Positions 24,364-32,466 of a DNA stretch of 64,000 bases are shown here, one piece after another. The stretch is from Kineosporia babensis (GTDB lineage: Bacteria; Actinomycetota; Actinomycetes; Actinomycetales; Kineosporiaceae). The notes under the pieces are model-generated. The model did not search any database, was not told where the DNA came from, and saw only the letters and a program-made list of their open reading frames with translations. The stretch lies in the NCBI RefSeq assembly GCF_021129305.1, contig NZ_JAJOMB010000001.1:372001-436000 (forward strand). The letters run 5' to 3'. Numbering within the stretch: position 1 is the stretch's first letter; the number at the start of each line of letters is the position of its first letter. The position numbers were made by a program, and so were the translations under genes.

Positions 24364-26142
24364 GTGGTCCCCAAGGAGCCGACGCCGCTGCCTGTCCGGC
24401 CCCGGCGGGACTTCGAGGCCGGGCCGGTCACCGGCGCGTCGCTGGCCACCGGGCAGATCCCGGTGCTCGACCCGCAGCCGGGCCAGAAGGATCCGTCCGC
24501 TGAAGCCGTCCCGGCCAGTGGCGCCCAGCCGACCACCGCTCCCAGCAGCACGGCGGTACCCAGCAGTGCGGTGTCGGAGGCGGACGAGGAACCCGAGATA
24601 CGAAGACCGGCTGTTGCGCCGCTCGACGACGATGCGGCCTGGACAGCGAGCCTGAAGCTGCCGTCGGCCGATGAGAGCTGGCAGGGCGCGCAGGGCGACT
24701 GGAACTACCCTCAGATCTTCGACGCACCGTCCCCGGCTTTCGCCGAAGAGGTGCACCGGGCACCTCACCAGCCGAAGACGACGGAGCAGCCGAAGGCGAC
24801 GGCACCGGAGGCCGCACCGACGCCCAAGATCACCGAAGGTGAGCCGAAGGCGCAACCCGGCCCCGCCACGTCTCAAGTTCACCAGACCCAGCCCGAGATC
24901 GGTCCGGCCACCGCGCCGACCACCGCGCTCCCGCTGCGCCGCGACGTCCGTGAACGCAACACCGAACCAGCTCCCCGCCGCTCGCGTCTGCGCACGGCTC
25001 TCGGCATTCTGAAAAACGCTCTGGGCCGCCGGAAAACGCGGCCGCACCGGGGAAGCGCCGACTCCAAGACGCTGGGTGCCCGGTTCACCCCGCGCAACAA
25101 CCACCTCGGCCTGATGCGTCTGGGGCTGGCCCTGGTGGTCGGCTTCACCCACGCCGCGCTGATCGGCTACGGCTGGCAGCCGATGGTCGGGCGCACCGAG
25201 ATCGGCGCGCTCTGCGTCGACGCGTTCTTCGTGCTCAGCGGGTTCCTGCTGGTCGGCAGCTATCTGCGGCTGGACTCGGTGCGCCGCTACGCCTGGCACC
25301 GGTTCCTGCGGATCATGCCCGGGTTCTGGGTGTGCCTGGTGATCAGCGCCACCCTGATGGCCCCGCTGATCGCCTGGCAGCAGGGCCAGCCGATGAGCAG
25401 CCTGCTCTCCGGCCAGAACTCGGCGGTGGACTACGTGATCCGCAACGCTGCGCTGCTGATGCGCCAGTGGGGGATCGACGGCCTGCCGACCGACGTGGAG
25501 ATGGCCGGGGTGCTGAACGGCTCGCTCTGGACGCTCTTCTACGAGGCCGCCTGCTACGCCTCGATCATCGCGCTGGGGGTGTGCGGCGGGCTGCGCCGGC
25601 GCCCGGTGATGACGCTGGGCGCGGTGGGGGCGCTCTGGGTGGTCACGGTGCTGAACGAGTACCAGATCCTGTACATCGGCCAGGAGCGCATCCTGCGGCT
25701 GTCGTTCATGTTCCTGATCGGCTCGGTGCTGTACCTCTACGCCCACCACGTGCCGATGAACCGCCTGCTCACGGTGGTCGCGAGCGGGGTCGTGGTGGCC
25801 GGCGTGGTGTTCTTGGAGGACTACCGGGTGATTGCCGGCCCGGCCTTCGGCTACGTGCTGATGGCGCTGGCGGTCTCCCGGGTGCGCCTGCCCGAGCCGC
25901 GCACCGACATCTCGTACGGCCTGTACGTGTACCACTGGCCGCTGCTGCAGATCCTCAACCTGTTCGGCCTGGCCGCGCTGAGCATCTGGGCGTTCGTGCC
26001 GGTCGGCCTGGCCGTGTCGGCGGTGGTCGCGCTGGCTTCGTGGAAGCTGGTGGAGAAGCCGGCCCTGACGTTCAAGGACGCGGGCTGGGTGACCTGGAAG
26101 CTGCCGGTCCCCCGGCCGGCCACCTCCGAGGCCCGGGCCTGA
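24364..26142 (+). CDS. Acyltransferase 3 family membrane protein with long disordered N-terminus
   Basis: A 592-residue protein. Residues 1-235 are a low-complexity cytoplasmic tail rich in Pro, Ala, Thr and Lys. From about residue 240 there is an acyltransferase-3 (OafA type) membrane domain with about ten helices: LGLMRLGLALVVGFTHAALIG carries the expected histidine, followed by CVDAFFVLSGFLLVGSYLR, RFLRIMPGFWVCL and GLYVYHWPLLQIL near the end. Such enzymes O-acylate surface polysaccharides or lipids. GTG 24364 follows GGGAGAACA. A strong terminator follows. Confidence 0.85.
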   Translation: MVPKEPTPLPVRPRRDFEAGPVTGASLATGQIPVLDPQPGQKDPSAEAVPASGAQPTTAPSSTAVPSSAVSEADEEPEIRRPAVAPLDDDAAWTASLKLPSADESWQGAQGDWNYPQIFDAPSPAFAEEVHRAPHQPKTTEQPKATAPEAAPTPKITEGEPKAQPGPATSQVHQTQPEIGPATAPTTALPLRRDVRERNTEPAPRRSRLRTALGILKNALGRRKTRPHRGSADSKTLGARFTPRNNHLGLMRLGLALVVGFTHAALIGYGWQPMVGRTEIGALCVDAFFVLSGFLLVGSYLRLDSVRRYAWHRFLRIMPGFWVCLVISATLMAPLIAWQQGQPMSSLLSGQNSAVDYVIRNAALLMRQWGIDGLPTDVEMAGVLNGSLWTLFYEAACYASIIALGVCGGLRRRPVMTLGAVGALWVVTVLNEYQILYIGQERILRLSFMFLIGSVLYLYAHHVPMNRLLTVVASGVVVAGVVFLEDYRVIAGPAFGYVLMALAVSRVRLPEPRTDISYGLYVYHWPLLQILNLFGLAALSIWAFVPVGLAVSAVVALASWKLVEKPALTFKDAGWVTWKLPVPRPATSEARA

Positions 26143-26158
26143 CAGTTCCAAAAGCACA

Positions 26159-26206
26159 CAGCGGGTGAACCAAAGGACGCTCCGCGCGCCTTTGGTTCAC
26201 CCGCTG
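26159..26206. terminator. Perfect 18-bp bidirectional terminator
   Basis: CAGCGGGTGAACCAAAGG (26159-26176) pairs exactly with 26189-26206 around a 12-base loop. It lies between the convergent acyltransferase and metallophosphoesterase genes. Confidence 0.85.
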
Positions 26207-26212
26207 AGTCGT

Positions 26213-28201
26213 TTACGGGGTTGCGGTTTCGGACGGGGACGGGTTCGTCGCCTCACTGGGAGTCGAGTCGCCCGCATCGTCCCGGATCGCGTTGTCTCCC
26301 GCCTCGTCGGCCGTGCTCACCGGGTCGGGGGTGACCTCGTCCGGGGTGGCCAGTGCGTCGTCGTTCAGTTGCAGGCTGGACCATTCCTGCACGGTGGCCA
26401 GGTTGGTGGCGCTGGCCGGAACCGCCTCGTCGATCCCGTCCTCGACCGCGCAGGTGCGCTCGGCGTTGATGTCCTGGGGCTGGAAGTAGTGGACGTCGAA
26501 GGCCGAGTTGTTCCCGTAGGTCTCCCCGCGGGTGAGGTCGGGCAGCGCCGGGTCGGCCAGTTTGTAGCGGATGATCCGGGTGTACTGGCAGTTCGTGCCG
26601 ACCGAAAGGATCGAGAACTCCATCGGGTCACCGGTCTCGCGCAGCAGCCCGCCCATCCCGGTGGTGCCCTCGATCAGCCGGATGTAGTCGCGGTCGCTGC
26701 TCTGCAGGTCGGCCGTCTCGTTCTGGTGGTGCACGTGCCCGGAACCGATCGCCCGCACCGAGGGGCCCAGGGTGGTGGCCATCGTGTCGCCCATGATCGG
26801 CTCGTGCGCCAGCAGCAGGTCGAAATAGGTTTCGCGGTTCAGGTTCTCGACCGCCGACAGCGCGGCCTCGGTCTCGATCCGGGTGACCACCTCGACGTCG
26901 TCCGAACCGGCATCGCCCGGCGCGCCGTACGTCCGCGGATCGCCCACCCCGTAGATCTGCAGACCCATGGCCGAGACGACTTCCTGGTCGAGCACGGTGA
27001 CACCGGGGATCTCGGCCATCCGCCGGGCCACGCTGGCGGAGTCGTGGTTGCCCTTGATCCAGATCATCGGGGTGGTCGCGGTGATCCGCCGGATCGAGTC
27101 GATGTAGCTGCTGGTCATCTCCGCGGTGTTCCCGACCAGCGTCTCGTCGCCGGTGTTGACCAGCAGCTTCACATCGTTCGCATCGATGTATTCCTGCAGG
27201 TAGTTGTAGATGTCGCGGCGGTGCACGTCGGAGATGAACATGACGTTGTAGGCCGTCACCGGGGTATCGGTGGACGTCGGTGGCCGGGTCAGGGCGTCCT
27301 GCAGGCTCAGCACCGCACGCACCTTGTCGGCCGCGGCCGCGTCCCGCGCGTCCAGGGCCGCCAGCTTGTCCGGAGTGGCCGCGATATCGGCCAGAAGTCC
27401 GGTGACGGCGTATCTTTGCCACCAGTCCGAGCGATAGGTGATGCCGAAGGTGGCAGTCAGGGCGACCAGCGCCACCACCGTCGAACTGGCCACCAGGGTG
27501 GCGGTGGCGGCCAGGCGATGTCGCCGGCTGCCGGCTCGCAGCGGGTCCTTGTTGGCCAGCACCGAGATCGCGCCATCCACGATCAGGTCACCGATCAGGG
27601 CGCCGATCAGCAGACCGATCAGGGCGGCGCCGGCGAAGTGCAGCACCATCGCCGGAATCCGGTCTTCCAGCTGGGAACGGAAGTCGTTGGTGAAGGTGGC
27701 GCCGCCGCTGGTGGCCTCGCGCACGGCGTCCAGGTCGATCCGCGGGGTGACGTGCAGACCGATCGGCAGCGCGGTGACGTCGCGGAACTGCAGCGAGCCG
27801 AGGCTGGAGTCGACGGTGATGCCGCGGTGCTCGGGGGTGACCGAACCGGAGACGACGATGTCGACCTTGGCCACCGTGGTCCGGTAGGGGTAGACCGAGA
27901 CGGCGATGGCGGCCACGGCGAGCGCGGCCGTCAGCGAGACGATGAAGCGGACGGCGGCGCGGACCGGGTGCTCGGGCCGGCGGAACATCTGCTCCACCGT
28001 CCAGCGGCGCACGCGTAGCAGGCGCCGTCGCGTCGGGCCGGGAACCGGCTTCGGCGCAGGTTCAGGGGAGGCCTCGCCAGCGGCCTCGCCCGGCTGGTCC
28101 GGGACTCGCTGGTCGGGGTTCGGCGCCGGTGGGGCGGACTCGTCGGGGCTGGGCCCGCCCTGGTTGGGCCGGCCGGAGGTGGGCTGGTCAGACTCGGACA
28201 T
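26213..28201 (-). CDS. Membrane-anchored metallophosphoesterase
   Basis: A 662-residue protein. A Pro/Glu-rich N-terminal tail (1-55) is followed by three hydrophobic segments (about residues 80-105, 165-190 and 212-237). The calcineurin-like phosphoesterase domain spans about residues 300-540 with all metal motifs: FISDVH, VNTGDE, IKGNHD, LLAHEP and GSGHVHH. The C-terminal 90 residues are acidic and Ser/Thr/Pro rich. The topology suggests a catalytic domain outside the membrane. The substrate is unknown. It is convergent with the acyltransferase gene and divergent from the GGDEF-EAL gene. Confidence 0.85.
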   Translation of the reverse strand: MSESDQPTSGRPNQGGPSPDESAPPAPNPDQRVPDQPGEAAGEASPEPAPKPVPGPTRRRLLRVRRWTVEQMFRRPEHPVRAAVRFIVSLTAALAVAAIAVSVYPYRTTVAKVDIVVSGSVTPEHRGITVDSSLGSLQFRDVTALPIGLHVTPRIDLDAVREATSGGATFTNDFRSQLEDRIPAMVLHFAGAALIGLLIGALIGDLIVDGAISVLANKDPLRAGSRRHRLAATATLVASSTVVALVALTATFGITYRSDWWQRYAVTGLLADIAATPDKLAALDARDAAAADKVRAVLSLQDALTRPPTSTDTPVTAYNVMFISDVHRRDIYNYLQEYIDANDVKLLVNTGDETLVGNTAEMTSSYIDSIRRITATTPMIWIKGNHDSASVARRMAEIPGVTVLDQEVVSAMGLQIYGVGDPRTYGAPGDAGSDDVEVVTRIETEAALSAVENLNRETYFDLLLAHEPIMGDTMATTLGPSVRAIGSGHVHHQNETADLQSSDRDYIRLIEGTTGMGGLLRETGDPMEFSILSVGTNCQYTRIIRYKLADPALPDLTRGETYGNNSAFDVHYFQPQDINAERTCAVEDGIDEAVPASATNLATVQEWSSLQLNDDALATPDEVTPDPVSTADEAGDNAIRDDAGDSTPSEATNPSPSETATP

Positions 28202-28386
28202 CGTCTTCGAGGCTACCGACGCGGACAGCTGTCGGCGCGCTGAAACTGCAAGTCAGCGGCCCCTCGGCCGGACGGGTGGTGTGCCCTCGACTGCTCAGTT
28301 CCGGAGCGTGCCCGGCCGAGTACCGAACGGTGACCGGTCACGACAGCGTGCGGTTGTCCGCCCTCGCCTTCTCCGAGGAACGGCCG

Positions 28387-30156
28387 ATGTGGGAGCTGGC
28401 CAGCCCGATCGTTGCCGTGTCGGCGCGCCGGACCTGTGCCGAGGTCGACGTGATGCCCGACGAGTCGAGCGGGGTCGTGGTCGTCGACGGGGAACGGATC
28501 GGCCGGCTCTCGCGGCGCCGGCTGGAACAGAAGGTGCAGACCCGGTGGGGTCTGTGGCGGCCCCGGGCCCGCACCCCGGTGGGCCGGCTCGCCGACTGGG
28601 ACGTACCCGTCCATCGTTCTTCGCTGTCCTTGGCCGCCGCGGTCGAGGCGGTGTTGTCGCGGCCGGGCGATCGGCGTTACGAGGAACTGCTGCTACGCGG
28701 GCCCAACGGCGACTGGCGGCTGCTCCAGGCCGGAGCGGTGCTGGAGGCGCTGGCGGTGAGCATGGCCCGGCGGGCCAGCCAGGACGAGCTGACCGGGCTG
28801 CTGAACCGCTCGGCCTTCTTCGAGCACCTGCACGAACTGGCCCTCAGCCTGACCGGGACCGGCCGCCGGCTGGCCGTGGTGTTCATCGAGCTGGACCGGC
28901 TCAAGCAGGTCAACGACCAGCTCGGGCACAACGTCGGCGATGCGCTGCTGGTCTCGGTGGCGCGCCGGATCCGGGCCACCGCGCACCCGGGCGATCTGCT
29001 GGCCCGGCTCGGCGGGGACGAGTTCGTGGTGGCGATGACGGTTCCGGCCGGGACCGACAGCGATGCCCACGCGCTGCTGCACCGGATCTCGGGGCGGTTC
29101 CTCAGCGTGCTGCGCCAGCCCGACCCGGGGCTGGACTCACGGGCCGGCAGCACGGCCAGCATGGGCGCGGCCGTCTCGGGCCACAACAGTGGAGCCTCGG
29201 CCGTGGAAACCCTTCTGCAGGAGGCCGATCTGGCGATGTACGGGGCGAAGCAGGCCGGCGGTGACCGGGTGGTGGTGGCCGGGCCCCCGCAGATCTTCGA
29301 GGACCTCCAGCCGCAGCCGGTCGAGGGCCGGCTCTCGCGTTCGATGCACCGGGCCCTGGCCGAGAACGAGCTGGTGCTGCACTACCAGCCGATCCTGGAG
29401 CTGGTCTCGGGCCGGATCACCGCGGTGGAGGCGCTGATTCGCTGGCAGCACCCCAGCGACGGCCTGCTCGGGGCGGATCGGGTGCTGGCCGCCGCCACGG
29501 TGGACAACGCCCTGATGGAGATGGACCTGTGGGTGCTGCGGACCGCGCTGAAGCAGTTGCGGGTGTGGATCGACCTGCTCGGCGAGCGGGCCCCGGACTG
29601 GATGAACGTCAACCTCTCGACCGACACGCTGGCCCATCCGGACCTGGCCAACGAGGTGCTCGCCGCGGTGGCCGAGTCGGGAGTGCCGATCGGCCGGCTG
29701 CGGCTGGAACTACCCGAGACCACCACGCTGGACCTGGCCGAGGGTGCGCCGGAACAGCTGCAGGTGCTGCTGGCGGCCGGAGCGCAGTTGTCGCTGGACG
29801 ACGTGGGGGCGGGGACCTCGAGCCTGCGGCACCTGGCCACCCTGCCGGTCGCCGAGATGAAGATCGACCAGTCGTTCATCGGGCGGATGCAGGTGGAGGA
29901 GCGGGCCCGGGCGGTGGTGGAGATGCTGACCAACCTGGCCGGCGGGCTGTCGATCACGGTGACCGCGGAGGGGGTGGAGGCGGTCGAGCAGCTGCGCCAG
30001 CTGATCGACCTGGGGGTGGACCACGTGCAGGGCTACTTCATCGCACCACCCGCGCCGGCCGCCGTCACCGAGGCCGTGCTGACCGCGCAGCAGCTCGGGG
30101 TGGAGCCCTCGCTGCTCACCACCGGGATCGCGCGGACGTTCTTCTTGCCCGACTAA
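28387..30156 (+). CDS. GGDEF-EAL protein (cyclic di-GMP synthesis and breakdown)
   Basis: A 589-residue cytoplasmic protein. The N-terminal ~120 residues form a CBS-like region (MWELASPIVAV, VVVVDGERIGRLSRR). Next comes a GGDEF domain with an intact GGDEF at 209-213, and an EAL domain with intact EALIRW, NVNLS, LELPE, LDDVGAG, MKIDQSFI, AEGVE and QGYF motifs. No RxxD inhibition site is seen before GGDEF. ATG 28387 with upstream GAGGAA is chosen; the frame opens earlier but overlaps the divergent gene. Both activities may be functional. The 28202-28386 gap shows no clear element. Confidence 0.88.
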   Translation: MWELASPIVAVSARRTCAEVDVMPDESSGVVVVDGERIGRLSRRRLEQKVQTRWGLWRPRARTPVGRLADWDVPVHRSSLSLAAAVEAVLSRPGDRRYEELLLRGPNGDWRLLQAGAVLEALAVSMARRASQDELTGLLNRSAFFEHLHELALSLTGTGRRLAVVFIELDRLKQVNDQLGHNVGDALLVSVARRIRATAHPGDLLARLGGDEFVVAMTVPAGTDSDAHALLHRISGRFLSVLRQPDPGLDSRAGSTASMGAAVSGHNSGASAVETLLQEADLAMYGAKQAGGDRVVVAGPPQIFEDLQPQPVEGRLSRSMHRALAENELVLHYQPILELVSGRITAVEALIRWQHPSDGLLGADRVLAAATVDNALMEMDLWVLRTALKQLRVWIDLLGERAPDWMNVNLSTDTLAHPDLANEVLAAVAESGVPIGRLRLELPETTTLDLAEGAPEQLQVLLAAGAQLSLDDVGAGTSSLRHLATLPVAEMKIDQSFIGRMQVEERARAVVEMLTNLAGGLSITVTAEGVEAVEQLRQLIDLGVDHVQGYFIAPPAPAAVTEAVLTAQQLGVEPSLLTTGIARTFFLPD

Positions 30157-30902
30157 CGCAGGTGCTCGCGCATCGCCTGGAGGACGGCGGCGGGCTGCTC
30201 GACGTTGGCAAGGTGCGCGGCGCCCGGCAGGACCACCAGGTCGGCCCCGGGGATGCCCTTGGCCAGCTGCTCGGCCCGGACCAGCGGTGTGGCCTGGTCC
30301 TCGGCCCCGGCGACGACCCGGGTGGGAACGCTGATCCGGCCCAGTTCGGCGGTGAGGTCGAAATCGGCCAGTGCCTCGCAACAGCCCGCGTAGCCTTCCG
30401 GGTCGAGAACGGTCTGCGCCTCGAGCAACTCGCGCCCGTGCGGCGGTACCGGCGCATCCAGCCCGAACCAGCGCCCGCGGGCCAGCTCGGGCAGAAAGCC
30501 GGTGCCCTCGGCGCGGACCCGGGCCGCCCGATCCCGCCAGAGCTGCGGATCATCGCCGAAACGGGCCGCGGTACAGACCAGCACCAGCTTGCGCATCCGC
30601 TCCGGACGCTCCAGCGCCAGCTGCTGGCCGATCGCGCCGCCCAGCGAAAGCCCGCAGTAGGAGAACGTTTGGATGCCCAGGCCGTCGAGGACCTCGAGCA
30701 CCGCAGCGGCCAGGGCGGCCACCCGGTACGGCCCGGCCGGCGCGGGTTTGCCGTCGTGGCCGGGCAGGTCGAAGCGCACCACGCGGAACTGCTGAACCAG
30801 GCCGGGCAGCTGGGGATCCCACAACCGGTAGGACGTGCCGATCGACGATCCGAGGACGAGCACCGGGGACTGCGGGTCACCGTCCACCACGAAGTTGATC
30901 AT
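30153..30902 (-). CDS. Alpha/beta hydrolase (3-oxoadipate enol-lactonase-like)
   Basis: A 249-residue alpha/beta hydrolase. The nucleophile elbow is YCGLSLGG, the acid is in VVAGAEDQATP, and the histidine is in LPGAAHLANVEQP. The pattern VLVLGSSIGTSYRLWDPQLPGL resembles PcaD-type lactonases of the beta-ketoadipate pathway, but no other aromatic catabolic genes are near, so the substrate is uncertain. ATG at 30900-30902 is preferred over an upstream ATG at 30998. Its 3' end overlaps the GGDEF-EAL gene by four bases (convergent). Confidence 0.82.
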   Translation of the reverse strand: MINFVVDGDPQSPVLVLGSSIGTSYRLWDPQLPGLVQQFRVVRFDLPGHDGKPAPAGPYRVAALAAAVLEVLDGLGIQTFSYCGLSLGGAIGQQLALERPERMRKLVLVCTAARFGDDPQLWRDRAARVRAEGTGFLPELARGRWFGLDAPVPPHGRELLEAQTVLDPEGYAGCCEALADFDLTAELGRISVPTRVVAGAEDQATPLVRAEQLAKGIPGADLVVLPGAAHLANVEQPAAVLQAMREHLR

Positions 30903-31093
30903 CGCCACCCTGCCCGTTAGGTCACCGGATCCGCCTGCGCACCGCCACCCTACGTGCCGATCCGGCCGATCAACGTTGCCTCCGGCCGGATCGATCACTA
31001 CCGGCGGACGACCTGCGCCGGTCGAGTGGGGATGTTCAGACTGCGTTGGGGCCGGCGTTCATCGGCTGACACCCGATGCTGGTGATCACCTTC

Positions 31094-32077
31094 CTACTGG
31101 TAGACCTCGGAAGAACGCTGATGGGCGGAGTAGTGCCCGCGCGGTTCGTAGCCCTGGTCGTGGCCGCGCTGCTCGCGGCCCCGGGGCGGTTCGTAACCGT
31201 CTGCGCCGTAGCGCGGATCGCGCTCGTACGAGCCGTAGCGGTCGTACGAGGGATCCCGCTGCGACTCGCGGGCCGGCTGGTGCGAGCGGTCATAGGAGGG
31301 CTCGTACCCGGAGCGGTAGGCCGGTTCCGGCGCGTAGGCGGGCTCCGGCGTGTAAGCAGGCTCTGGGGTGTAGGCCGGTTCCGGGGTGTAGGCCGGGGCC
31401 GCAGGCACATTGCGGACCGGCGGCGGAGCGTCGGCCAGGGCCTGCACGGCCATCGCCACGGCAGCCGCGGTCGGTTCGATCACCGGTACACCCAGTTCTT
31501 CGGCCAAGGGACCGCGCAGCCGCTCCATCCCGACGCTGCCCAGAATGAGCGTCTGGGCACCGCGCCGGCTGACCAGCTCCCGCGAGACCTTCAGAACGTC
31601 GTTGGCGGCATCCCGGGAGGCCAGGTCCAGCACGCTGCGCCCGATCGCCAGGTCGGCCACCACCCGGCCGCTGATCCCCAGCTTGGCCCAGTACAGCTCG
31701 TGCCGGAAGGTGGCCATCGGCAGCGTGCTCACCACGCCGATCCGCCGCCGGTGCGACATCGCCGAGAGCAGGGCCGCCTCGGCGATCCCGATCACCGGGA
31801 CCGGCGCCGCGGCCCGCAACTCCTCCAGCCCGGTGTCGGAGAAGCAGCCCACCACGTACGCGTCGGCCCGATGCTGCCCAGCCGTGGCCAGCAGAGGGCC
31901 GATCGCCGCGCGGGCGTCCTCGTCGCTCTCGATCGCCCGCGGGCCACCGTACGAGGTCACCGCCGCCGCGGTGACGGCCCAGCGCTGGGCCACCGGCTCC
32001 AGTGAGTCCTGAATCCCCGCGGTGAGCTCGGCCGAACTGGTCGGATTGATGACGACTACATGAGGGACATGAGGCAT
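31094..32077 (-). CDS. Asp/Glu/hydantoin racemase-family protein with a repeat tail
   Basis: A 327-residue protein. Residues 1-218 form a racemase-family domain: VVVINPTSSAELT at the start, and the first catalytic cysteine in VVGCFSDTGLEEL. At the place of the second cysteine (normally GCAGM) the protein has LGSVGMERL, so Cys is replaced by Ser. Residues 220-327 are a low-complexity Tyr/Pro/Glu/Arg tail that begins with four AYTPEP-type repeats. A tail of this kind is unusual for the family. It may be an altered enzyme or a non-catalytic protein. It is a single gene without obvious operon partners. Confidence 0.75.
   Translation of the reverse strand: MPHVPHVVVINPTSSAELTAGIQDSLEPVAQRWAVTAAAVTSYGGPRAIESDEDARAAIGPLLATAGQHRADAYVVGCFSDTGLEELRAAAPVPVIGIAEAALLSAMSHRRRIGVVSTLPMATFRHELYWAKLGISGRVVADLAIGRSVLDLASRDAANDVLKVSRELVSRRGAQTLILGSVGMERLRGPLAEELGVPVIEPTAAAVAMAVQALADAPPPVRNVPAAPAYTPEPAYTPEPAYTPEPAYAPEPAYRSGYEPSYDRSHQPARESQRDPSYDRYGSYERDPRYGADGYEPPRGREQRGHDQGYEPRGHYSAHQRSSEVYQ
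31316..31390 (-). repeat. 18-base tandem repeat encoding AYTPEP units
   Basis: Four 18-base units begin at 31316, 31334, 31352 and 31370, with a partial fifth at 31388, inside the racemase-like gene. The units encode YTPEPA, with one YAPEPA variant. They differ at wobble positions, so the array is not a very recent duplication. Confidence 0.85.
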
Positions 32078-32437
32078 GCGGTAGTCCGTTTCACAGCGTT
32101 GGGGCGGGCTCTCCTTCTGCTGACCCGTGCCCGGTCCAACAAGGTAAGGCGCACGTCGGCCGAGCGCACAAAAGTCTCAGACAGCACTCAGGCACCGCAC
32201 AAGGCCCAAGACGACCAAAGACGGTGAACTCACGCCTCACCCGGTCGTTGCCCGGGTGCCGCAGTTTCTCGCTAGAACCGCATTTCGTTACTCGTGAGCA
32301 CGCGTAGATCACGATGTCAGGGACGACTCCCCCGCCCGGCCGGACAGCGCGACCCAGCGCAGCGACGCGCCCACCGTGCGTTGGCCACTTCACATACTGG
32401 ATACAAATCGAGTGACCACTTTCATGTTGCCACTTCC

Positions 32438-32466
32438 TATAGGATCCCGGTTAGGCTGGCCTAACC
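32438..32466 (+). promoter_or_regulatory. Promoter -10 and IdeR/DmdR-type iron box at fprA
   Basis: GGTTAGGCTGGCCTAACC (32449-32466) is a palindrome apart from its central TG. It fits the actinobacterial iron box TTAGGTTAGGCTAACCTAA at about 13 of 19 positions. It directly abuts ATG 32467. TATAGGAT at 32438-32445 is a plausible -10, which would place transcription start inside the box and make the mRNA nearly leaderless. The remaining 32078-32437 gap shows no other supported feature. Confidence 0.65.

Noticed and set aside
24274-26157. A 627-codon open frame on the minus strand opposite the acyltransferase gene
   Set aside because: Same type of GC-driven antisense frame; no domain or membrane pattern. 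The + strand encodes a clear acyltransferase.
26165-28018. A 617-codon open frame on the + strand opposite the metallophosphoesterase gene
   Set aside because: Its protein has a shadow composition (Arg/Gly/His/Val/Gln without hydrophobic cores or motifs). High-GC genes routinely leave the opposite strand open, and the minus-strand protein has all phosphoesterase motifs.
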